DNA of 64,000 nucleotides, taken from the NCBI RefSeq assembly GCF_900114355.1, contig NZ_FOSS01000001.1:916328-980327 (forward strand), given 5' to 3'. The position numbers and the translations under genes are program-made. The notes under the pieces were generated by a model. That model made no database searches. It was not told the origin of the DNA and saw only the letters and a list, made by a program, of their open reading frames with translations. Source of the stretch: Lysobacter sp. cf310. GTDB taxonomy: Bacteria; Pseudomonadota; Gammaproteobacteria; Xanthomonadales; Xanthomonadaceae. Positions 53,931-61,459 of this stretch are shown here, piece by piece. Position 1 is the stretch's first letter; every line of letters begins with the position of its first letter.

Positions 53931-54967
53931 TCGATCCTCCAGGCTTGCGTACCGTTCTTGGTAAAATGGCAATTGCTGACTTGGCCGTCGAAGGCCTTCA
54001 GCGCGCGGATCACTTCCATGCGTCGATCCGGCTTGACGAAAAACATCATGAAGCCGCCGCCGCCCGCACCGGACACCTTGCCGGCCAGCGCGCCGGCGCC
54101 GATGGCCGCCTCGTAGATGGCCTCGATCTTAGGCGTGGACACCGAACTGGCGGTGCTCTTCTTGCTCTCCCAGCCCAGGCGCATCGAACTGACCATGTCG
54201 CCGAAGCTGCCCTTCAACAGGGCGACCTTCATGCTCTGCGCCTCGTCCTTCAGGCGATGCATGGCCTCGATGGTGCTGGAATCCTTGTGGCGAACGTTGT
54301 CGCTCTGGTCGGCGATGATCTTGGCCGACTCGCGCGAGACACCGGAGTAGTACAGCAACAGCGACGCCTCCAATTCGCATAGGACCCAGTTCTTGATCCG
54401 CAGCGGGTTCACGATCACGCGGTCGTTGTCGTAGAACTCCATGAAATTGAAGCCACCGAACGTGGCCGAATACTGGTCCTGCTTGCCGCCCTTGAGGCCG
54501 CAGTCGACGCGTTCGATCTTGTAGGCCATGTGAGCGATGGCGTAGTCGTCCAGCGCCAGGCCCAACAGCTCGGCGAATGCGCGGATCATCACCACCACCA
54601 CCGTCGACGACGAGCCCAGGCCCGAGCCGATCGGCGAGTCGCAGAACGTGGTCAGCTCCACCGCCAACGGCACGCCGCCGTTGTAGTTGGCGACGATCTC
54701 GTTGTAGACCGCCTTGTGCAGCTGCAGGTTGCCTTCGATCGGATAGCTGGCCTGCAGCGGCAGCTCGGCCGTTTGCTCCTGGTCGCTGGCGACGAAGCGC
54801 ACGCTGTCGCCTTCGGTCGCCTTGATCACCGCATAGGCGTAACGATCGATGGTCGCGTTGAGCACGTAGCCGCCGTAGGTGTCGCAGTACGGCGACACGT
54901 CGGTGCCGCCGCCGGCCAAGCCGAGCCGCAGAGGAGCGCGGGCACGGATGATCGCGTTGCGGTTCAC
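53927..54967 (-). CDS. hddA: D-glycero-alpha-D-manno-heptose 7-phosphate kinase
   Basis: GHMP-family kinase that phosphorylates heptose 7-phosphate at C1. The 346-residue protein has [20 protein letters not shown], the ATP loop [13 protein letters not shown], and [14 protein letters not shown] near the C-terminus, typical of HddA. The start is GTG at 54967, overlapping the methyltransferase stop (GTGA). The frame runs open to 55708 but that is the shadow of the methyltransferase. Confidence 0.92.
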   Translation of the reverse strand: MNRNAIIRARAPLRLGLAGGGTDVSPYCDTYGGYVLNATIDRYAYAVIKATEGDSVRFVASDQEQTAELPLQASYPIEGNLQLHKAVYNEIVANYNGGVPLAVELTTFCDSPIGSGLGSSSTVVVVMIRAFAELLGLALDDYAIAHMAYKIERVDCGLKGGKQDQYSATFGGFNFMEFYDNDRVIVNPLRIKNWVLCELEASLLLYYSGVSRESAKIIADQSDNVRHKDSSTIEAMHRLKDEAQSMKVALLKGSFGDMVSSMRLGWESKKSTASSVSTPKIEAIYEAAIGAGALAGKVSGAGGGGFMMFFVKPDRRMEVIRALKAFDGQVSNCHFTKNGTQAWRIE

Positions 54968-55701
54968 AGCGGCGAATCGTTCTGGAAGGGAACGGCGTCC
55001 TGGTTGGAGTTCTTCATCGACTGCATGTCCTGTCGATATTGATTGAAGTGGATGCGCAGTTCGCGATCGTCCAGCGCCGCCGGACGCTGCCAGCGGCCGC
55101 GTGCCTCGACTTCCGCCGTCGGGCGCTTGCGCACCACCATCTCGATCCCGCATTCGCCCACCGGGGTCAGGGTCTGATCGAAGCGCGGCAGGTCGAAGCG
55201 ATAGGTAGACGACAGCTGCTCGATGCGCACCACTTCGGCGTCGGCGCCCAGGTCGCGCGCTAGGTCCAGCAGGTTGATGGAGCGGTCGCTCCACGACTCC
55301 GGCTTGTAGACGGTGAAGGTCCACTTGTGGTCGCGATTGAAGGTGCTGGGGAACACGCCCTGCTCGTACAGATCCTCGTCCGGAACCGTGAGCACCAGAT
55401 AGCCGCCCGGCTTGAGCACGCGGAACCAGTTCTTCAGGCCTTCGCGGGGATCGACCAGGTGCTCCAGGCAGTGGCTGCTGTGCACGAAATCGAAGCTGCC
55501 GTCGGCCGCGCTCTGCAGGTATTGCGCGTCGCCGTCTTCCCAGTCCCAGGTCTTGACGCCGACCATGCGCGAGAACATGCCCACGTACAACGCGAGCGGA
55601 TCGGGTTTGCCGCCGATATCGATGCCGCTGCCCACGAAGTAGCGGTTGCTGAAGTTCGGATCCGACAGTCGACGCGCAATCGATTTGCTGCATTCTTTCA
55701 T
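54964..55701 (-). CDS. SAM-dependent methyltransferase
   Basis: Class I methyltransferase, 245 residues, with SGIDIGGKPDPL (SAM loop), DWEDGDAQYL, SSHCLEHLVDPREGLKNWFRVLKPGGYLVL and VPDEDLYEQ. The set fits type 11 methyltransferases seen in polysaccharide loci. It heads the overlapping hdd operon, so it probably methylates a sugar of the same glycan. The last 30 residues are polar and probably disordered. Acceptor unknown. Confidence 0.85.
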   Translation of the reverse strand: MKECSKSIARRLSDPNFSNRYFVGSGIDIGGKPDPLALYVGMFSRMVGVKTWDWEDGDAQYLQSAADGSFDFVHSSHCLEHLVDPREGLKNWFRVLKPGGYLVLTVPDEDLYEQGVFPSTFNRDHKWTFTVYKPESWSDRSINLLDLARDLGADAEVVRIEQLSSTYRFDLPRFDQTLTPVGECGIEMVVRKRPTAEVEARGRWQRPAALDDRELRIHFNQYRQDMQSMKNSNQDAVPFQNDSPL

Positions 55702-55766
55702 GGTGCAATCCTAGTCACGCAAGTTGGCTTGGGCTCGTCGTCCCAAGCTGTAATGTTTCCGTGCCG

Positions 55767-56813
55767 TCAGGCGCCGGTCTGAGCGACCAGCGCCGACGAA
55801 ATGGGCGACCACTCCGCGCCCACCGGCGACAACGACAGATCGGTGATTTCGCCGGAGGCGCCGAGCAGCCAGGCGCCGGTTTGGGTGGTGGACGGGTTCC
55901 GCCACAGCAGATCGGTACGACCGTTGCCGTCGACATCCAGCGCTGCGACGAAGTGCCAATCCGCAACCGCCTGGCGCGCGAGCGTAACCGGCTTGGCCAC
56001 ATCGCCGCCGCTCCAGGCCAACAGAGAGCCGGCCTGGTCCTTCCAAAGCAGATCGTCTCCCGTCTCGCCGTCGAACTTCCCGGCGGCGAGCAGGGTCCAG
56101 GCCGAGCCCGGATCGGCGAGACCACGCGAGGACTTGAGCTTGGCGCCATCGAGCGACCAGATGCTGGCGGATGCATGATCGTTCTTGCGCCAGAACAGAT
56201 CGCCACGGCCGTCGCCGTCGAAATCGCCGACCTGGGCCAGCGACCAGGCGCCGCCGGTGTCGCCGATCATGGCCTGTTCCAACACCTTACCGTCGCGCAG
56301 CAGCCACACCGCCACACCGCCTTCGCGGCTGGTCCACACCGCGTCGGCATATCCGTCGGCGTTGGCGTCGACGAAGGCCGCCAGACGCCAATCGGCGCCG
56401 GCCTGCGGCAGGACTTCGGTGCTGGGCTCGGCGGCGCCCGCGGCGACCTTCCACAAGCGGACTTCGCCGTTGGCCGGATTGCGCCAGGCTGCCAGATCGC
56501 TGCCCGACCAGCCGCCCGTCACGTAGGCCAACACGGCCCAATCCGAATCCACTGCCCACAACCCGACCGGGGTCATGGCGCCCTTGTCGCCGAAGCGCCA
56601 AGCCAGATTTTCGCCACTGGACTGGTTGCGCCAAAGCAAGGACGTGCCCGCGCCGGCGGACTGCGGCGCCGCCGGGCTGGACGAAGCCTGCGGATTGACC
56701 GGCACGTCCGGCAGCGCGGCTGCATTCTCGGCCGGTTTCTTGGGCTCGGTCAGCCACCAAATCGCGCCCAGGGCGGCCGCCGTTAACGCTACGACCAGAA
56801 TCGCCTTCTTCAT
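55767..56813 (-). CDS. Membrane-anchored FG-GAP propeller protein in the glycan operon
   Basis: A 348-residue protein with an uncleaved-looking N-terminal helix (AILVVALTAAALGAIWWL), a Pro/Ala linker (about residues 25-55), and six FG-GAP-like repeats: the first two lack the calcium loop (LLWRNQSSGE, LAAWRNPANG), then DANADGYADAVW, DFDGDGRGDLFW, KFDGETGDDLLW and DVDGNGRTDLLW. Each repeat includes WRN or similar plus a WL strand. It is related to the array at 35-52 kb but more diverged and higher in GC. It sits between a methyltransferase and a giant glycosyltransferase, so a role at the same surface glycan is possible. Confidence 0.83.
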   Translation of the reverse strand: MKKAILVVALTAAALGAIWWLTEPKKPAENAAALPDVPVNPQASSSPAAPQSAGAGTSLLWRNQSSGENLAWRFGDKGAMTPVGLWAVDSDWAVLAYVTGGWSGSDLAAWRNPANGEVRLWKVAAGAAEPSTEVLPQAGADWRLAAFVDANADGYADAVWTSREGGVAVWLLRDGKVLEQAMIGDTGGAWSLAQVGDFDGDGRGDLFWRKNDHASASIWSLDGAKLKSSRGLADPGSAWTLLAAGKFDGETGDDLLWKDQAGSLLAWSGGDVAKPVTLARQAVADWHFVAALDVDGNGRTDLLWRNPSTTQTGAWLLGASGEITDLSLSPVGAEWSPISSALVAQTGA

Positions 56814-56907
56814 TGAGACCTTACTCCTTGAAATACGAGGCCGCCGGACATCGTCGCATCCGCATGTGATCGCCGCGTTTGCGCGGCCGAAGCCCTGCGG
56901 CAGCGGC

Positions 56908-59900
56908 TCAACGACGGCCCTTGATCGCGATGCACAGTATCTGCTCGCCGCCCAGATAGGCGAACTTCGGCGACCAATAGAACAACAGGCGCGCATCGGA
57001 GAAGCCGGCGTCGCGCATCTGCTGCAGGGTCTGTTGACTGAAATACTGGAAGCACAGCGCACCGCCCTCCGGATCGACCGGATTGCCGTGATACTCGGGC
57101 TCCAACAGGTGCACGAGCTCGCCGGCTTCGTCGATGTAGGCGCGAATCACGTTCTTCTCGGCCAGGCGACTCTGGTCTTCGAAGGCGAACGGCGCAGACC
57201 ATAGCATCGCGCCGCCGGGACGCAGCACGCGGAAACATTCGGCGAACGCCTTTTCGGGTTCCGGCACGTGTTCCAGCACGTCGAACGACAGTACGTAATC
57301 GAAGCTCTGGTCCGGGAAGGTCAGGGCCATGAGGTTCTCGTTGCGCAGACCGGCCAACTCTCCGCCCGGTGCCACCTTGTCGGCGAGGTACTCGCTGCCC
57401 TGCGTATTCGGATAGTGCTCGCGGACCCAGCGATAAAGCGGCGTGGTCTGCTCGGTGATGTAGATGCGAGAGTCGGCCGTCGGCTTCAGCTCGGACTGGA
57501 ACGCATGGATCGCGGCGCGGACACGATTGATGAATCCGCACTTCGCGCAATCCAGATGCTCGCGCCAATTCACGTCGGAACGCGACCCGGAGCTGTATGC
57601 GAAGCTGACGTTGAATGCCGACGGCCGGTCGCATACGGCGCAATGGCCGCCGACCAGGAACGACTCCACACCCGCGGGAATCAGCGACTCCTCATAGGCC
57701 TTGCGCTTGGGGTATTGCGGTAGCGTCTTGGCGTGGTAGGAGCGGTACTGCTCGGCGGTCGAGACGACCGTAGCCTCGAACGCGGGCACCTCGCCCGCGA
57801 CCATCGACATGAAGGCATCGATGCGGCGCAGCCCGGCGTCCAGCGAATAGGTATCGGCGACGAAATCCAGGCCGGCCTGGCTCAGGCGGTCCCAGAGCGA
57901 TTCGTCGCTATACAGGCGCACGACCTGGTCGGCGAAATCCTCGGGCTCGTCCGCCACCAGCACGTGCTCGTCGTCGCTCACCCGCATCCCTTCCACGGCC
58001 ATCGATGTCGCCACCGACGGCACGCCGAAACTCAGGCTGGTGCCCAGCTTGCCCTTGATGCCGGCGCCGTAGCGCAGCGGCGCGATGCTCATGCGGATGC
58101 CGTCGAACCAGGGCTTGAGGTTCTCGACGTAGCCGACGACGTTGACGCCTTCGATCGCGCCCAGCGCATGGACTTCATCGGAAGGCGAGTTGCCGATCAG
58201 ATGGACCTTGGCGTCCGGAATGCGCGCACGCACCGACGGCCAGATCTGCTCGCAGAAATACACCACCGCATCCACGTTCGGCGGGTGCGGGAAGCCGCCG
58301 ATGAACAGGAGATCCTTGCGCGAAGCGTAGTCGCCGTTGCGCCCGGGAATGTCGACGAACATCAGCGGCACCAGATGGATGTTCGAGTTCGGCAACTCCT
58401 TGGTCAGGATGTCCAACTCGTGGTCGCTCATCACGATGCTGTGATCGCAGCGACGGATGACGTCCAGCTCCTGTTCCTTCCAGCGCAGCGCGGCCTGCAT
58501 CTTCTCTTCGGAACCCTCGATCTCGGCCTGACGGATGTCGCGCAGGTAGTGCAGATCGGAGGTGTTGAGGATGATCTTGGCGCGGCTGGCGTAACGGCGG
58601 ATCTGATCGATGTACAGCTCGGCCACCGGCGCGCGACACAGGAAGGCGTAGTCGTACTGATGCCCGACGCTGGCCAGGTGCGACTCGATGGAGCCGACAT
58701 CGTCCTGATTCAGACAAGTCACGCCCACGCTCTGCAGGGCCTGGGTGTAGTGGCCCAGGTGCATCAAGTCGCTGGGGATGAAGATCACTTCATAGCCGAT
58801 ATCGACCAGGATCTTCATCAGGTAGAACGCGGTGATCGAGCCCGCGTCGCAATCCGGACGCGGCGTCGACCAGTCGATGAAGAGCAGCTTGCCACGATCG
58901 CCGCCGGCCTGACTGACCGCCTCTTGCTCCGGAGCCAGATAGGACGCCACTTGCACCGGGCGGCTGATGCCGTTGCGGTGCAGGATCGGGTAGATGACGT
59001 TGAGCTGGCGGACCGTGTCGCGCACCAGACGCAGACCGCCGCGGCGATAGACCGACGCGCCCTTGGCTGCCATCGCCCACCAACCGCCGGAGTGGTCGCG
59101 CGCGCGACGCAGGGTGGTCATCAGGTTGGACGTGCGCTCCAGCACGCCGGCGTCCTGGGCGACCGCCGCGATCTGCATTGCCGGCACTGCCTGCACTACT
59201 GGCGCAGCCTGCACGGCCGGCTCCTCCGCTTGCGCGGATGCTTCGGCTGCCACCGCGACTTGTTCGGGCGTGTGCAGGTTGATGCCCTTGGCGCCGCCCC
59301 AGCTGAACGCGTACGGCAGCTTCGAGTAATGCTGATAACCGTTTCCGAACACCAGCGCGCGGTACTGTTTGAGCAGATCGCTGATCTCGCCGACGTTTGC
59401 GGCGTTGAGCTGCCAGCTGTGACGGGAGAACACCGTCTCGTCGTTGAGATTGTTGCCGCTGAAGTGCACGAAGCGCAGCGGCTGACCGTTGGCGACCCAG
59501 CCGCGCGACGATTTCTCGACCTTTCGCTGCTGAAGGTTCCAGTAGGCGACGTTGTAGCCAGGATGATGCAGGATCCGCGTGGACGGCAGGAACGAAGGCA
59601 GCAGATCGGCCCACTTCTGGTCGACGAACAGGCCGTTCGGGATGTCGATCACGCACTGATGCTCGAGCCGGCGCGACCACCAGCGCACGATATCGATCAC
59701 GCGCGGGCTGCGATTGAGCGCAAGGAAGCCGAGGTTGTAGATGCCTAGTTGCAGCATCTTGATGTCATCGATCTCTACGCCGCCTTCGGCCGGATCGAGG
59801 ACATGCGGCGTCATCACGGCATCGGCGCCGGCGGCCAGACTGTCCTGAACTTCCTTGAGCGGGCTCACCACCAGGATGTCCGGATCCAGGTAGACGACCT

Positions 59901-60201
59901 GCTGTTCGTTGCGCTTGTTGAACAGGTAGTCGAACACGTACGGCTTGATCGACGTATTCAGCTCGGTGATGTTGTAACGCTCGATCATCCCGGGCAGTCC
60001 GGGAATGTCCAACGCGTCCAGCTCGATGATCTCGAACGGTTCCTTGGAGGGGTCGAGCATGCCATCCAAGCGATCGCACAGGGCCACATAGAAGGTCGCG
60101 CCCGGGTGGTGCTCGCGCACGGAGTCGAACAGCGTGTGCGCGTAGGCGAGGAAATTCTTGGAGCAGATCGTGAAGAAGGAGAGCTGGGCGGAAGGGTTCA
60201 T
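56908..60201 (-). CDS. Trifunctional glycosyltransferase-glycosyltransferase-methyltransferase fusion
   Basis: A 1097-residue enzyme with three parts. Residues about 5-290: a GT8-like nucleotide-sugar transferase with TSIKPYVFDYLF and the DPD motif in VVYLDPDILV. An Ala/Val/Gln linker follows (about 315-350). Residues about 430-790: a GT4-type glycosyltransferase with IGGFPHPPNVDAVVYF, GYVENLKPWFDGI and LRYGAGIKGKLGTSLSFGVP. Residues about 830-1097: a CxxC/CxxC zinc-type head (CAVCDRP, CAKCGF) and a class I methyltransferase (SFDVLEHVPEPEKAFAECFRVLRPGG). ATG 60201 gives the normal start of the first domain. Acceptors are unknown; probably adds and caps a glycan chain. Confidence 0.87.
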   Translation of the reverse strand: MNPSAQLSFFTICSKNFLAYAHTLFDSVREHHPGATFYVALCDRLDGMLDPSKEPFEIIELDALDIPGLPGMIERYNITELNTSIKPYVFDYLFNKRNEQQVVYLDPDILVVSPLKEVQDSLAAGADAVMTPHVLDPAEGGVEIDDIKMLQLGIYNLGFLALNRSPRVIDIVRWWSRRLEHQCVIDIPNGLFVDQKWADLLPSFLPSTRILHHPGYNVAYWNLQQRKVEKSSRGWVANGQPLRFVHFSGNNLNDETVFSRHSWQLNAANVGEISDLLKQYRALVFGNGYQHYSKLPYAFSWGGAKGINLHTPEQVAVAAEASAQAEEPAVQAAPVVQAVPAMQIAAVAQDAGVLERTSNLMTTLRRARDHSGGWWAMAAKGASVYRRGGLRLVRDTVRQLNVIYPILHRNGISRPVQVASYLAPEQEAVSQAGGDRGKLLFIDWSTPRPDCDAGSITAFYLMKILVDIGYEVIFIPSDLMHLGHYTQALQSVGVTCLNQDDVGSIESHLASVGHQYDYAFLCRAPVAELYIDQIRRYASRAKIILNTSDLHYLRDIRQAEIEGSEEKMQAALRWKEQELDVIRRCDHSIVMSDHELDILTKELPNSNIHLVPLMFVDIPGRNGDYASRKDLLFIGGFPHPPNVDAVVYFCEQIWPSVRARIPDAKVHLIGNSPSDEVHALGAIEGVNVVGYVENLKPWFDGIRMSIAPLRYGAGIKGKLGTSLSFGVPSVATSMAVEGMRVSDDEHVLVADEPEDFADQVVRLYSDESLWDRLSQAGLDFVADTYSLDAGLRRIDAFMSMVAGEVPAFEATVVSTAEQYRSYHAKTLPQYPKRKAYEESLIPAGVESFLVGGHCAVCDRPSAFNVSFAYSSGSRSDVNWREHLDCAKCGFINRVRAAIHAFQSELKPTADSRIYITEQTTPLYRWVREHYPNTQGSEYLADKVAPGGELAGLRNENLMALTFPDQSFDYVLSFDVLEHVPEPEKAFAECFRVLRPGGAMLWSAPFAFEDQSRLAEKNVIRAYIDEAGELVHLLEPEYHGNPVDPEGGALCFQYFSQQTLQQMRDAGFSDARLLFYWSPKFAYLGGEQILCIAIKGRR

Positions 60202-60552
60202 GTGGTCAGCATCAAGTCCAGAGCGGGAAACCCGAAACCTCGGCAGGGGCGCGAGGGCGGGGTGTGCGGGAAGGCGGCCGTAAGCGGCCTTGCCTAACCG
60301 CGCCTACCGACGCACGGTCCAATCGACCTCGTGCCAAATGCCGGAGCCGTCCGTCAGGGGTGCCCGAACGCTCCATGCGCATTCGAGGACGCTGTTTGAG
60401 TGCTGCTTCATGCGCTGTGTTTCCTTGAGTCCATTTCGAATTTTATCACCGATATTGAGTCGTTTTTGGGGACAATCGCCTCAGGCGCGACTCCCGACCG
60501 CGGCGGTAAACGGGGTGGACCGGGGCGCAGAGGCCGCAACCTAAATGCGCAT
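60202..60552. other. 351-bp intergenic region
   Basis: Lies between the epimerase stop and the start of the giant glycosyltransferase, both on the reverse strand. About 60410-60480 is clearly AT-richer than its surroundings. No ORF, RNA gene or clear terminator was found. It probably carries the promoter for the genes from 60201 down to gmhB. Confidence 0.5.
60440..60448 (-). promoter_or_regulatory. Candidate extended -10 for the glycan operon
   Basis: On the reverse strand bases 60448-60440 read TGATAAAAT, an extended -10 (TGnTAAAAT), in the only AT-rich part of the gap, 239 bp before the start at 60201. No matching -35 was found at the right distance. Confidence 0.3.
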
Positions 60553-61458
60553 TCAGCTATCGCGGCGCCAGGTCAGGGCGATGCCCTCCTCCAACCCCAC
60601 CGACGGCCGCCAGCCGAATCGGGCGCCGGCGGCGGCGATGTCGAGCACGACCTCGCGGACGTCGTAGCCGCGCGCCGGCAGGTGCTCGACCCGCATCTTC
60701 CGGCCTGTGACCTGTTCCACCGCCGCGCGCACCGCGTTGAGGCTGTGGCCGATACCGCTGCCTGCGTTGTATACGCCGCAGGCGGAACCGTTTACAGCGC
60801 GCGTCACCAGAGCCACCAGATCGTCGATGTAGAGGTAGTCGCGCACCGCGCCGCCATCGCCCCAAATCTGCAAGGGCCTGCCTTCGCGCGCGCAGGCCAG
60901 GGCCGTGGCGATGAAGCCCTGCCGCCCGGATGCGACCTGGCGCGGGCCATAGGGATTGGACGGACGCAGGATCAAAGGGTCCAGATCGCCGAGCTGGCGA
61001 TACATGAGCAGGTATTGCTCGATCGCGACCTTGACCACGCCGTAAGAAGAGATCGGCCGCAGGGGGTGGTTCTCGCTCACCGGCAGGTGATCGGGATTGC
61101 CGTAGACCGTGCCGCCGGACGAGAAGAACACGATGCGGCGCAGACCGCGTTCGCGCATCGAGGCGATCAGGGCCAGGCTGTCGATCAGGTTGCTCGATAC
61201 GTCGAGGGCCGGATCGAGGTTGGAGGTGGACGGTACCGTCGTACTGGCCAGATGCAGCACGACGTCGCAGCCGTCGAGCATCTCACCCAGGACGGCACGA
61301 TCGGAGTAGGCGGCGCGGCGGTAGTTCACGCCCTGCCAATCCAGATCGGCGCGGGCGGCGCGCGGGTCCAGCACCGACACCGCATGCCCGCCCGAACGCA
61401 ACCCGTCGACCAGATGCGACCCGATGAAACCGTTGCCGCCGATCAACAGGACGCGCAT
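60553..61458 (-). CDS. NAD-dependent sugar-nucleotide epimerase/dehydratase
   Basis: A 301-residue extended-SDR enzyme with the NAD motif IGGNGFIGSHLVDGL, VLHLASTTVPSTSN, FFSSGGTVYGNP, SYGVVK (Tyr-x-x-x-Lys) and RPSNPYGPRQV. It resembles UDP-glucose 4-epimerases, though substrate is not certain. ATG 61458 is one base past the stop of the upstream glycosyltransferase (TGAcATG). Likely provides a sugar nucleotide for the transferases around it. Confidence 0.87.
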   Translation of the reverse strand: MRVLLIGGNGFIGSHLVDGLRSGGHAVSVLDPRAARADLDWQGVNYRRAAYSDRAVLGEMLDGCDVVLHLASTTVPSTSNLDPALDVSSNLIDSLALIASMRERGLRRIVFFSSGGTVYGNPDHLPVSENHPLRPISSYGVVKVAIEQYLLMYRQLGDLDPLILRPSNPYGPRQVASGRQGFIATALACAREGRPLQIWGDGGAVRDYLYIDDLVALVTRAVNGSACGVYNAGSGIGHSLNAVRAAVEQVTGRKMRVEHLPARGYDVREVVLDIAAAGARFGWRPSVGLEEGIALTWRRDS

Positions 61459-61459
61459 G

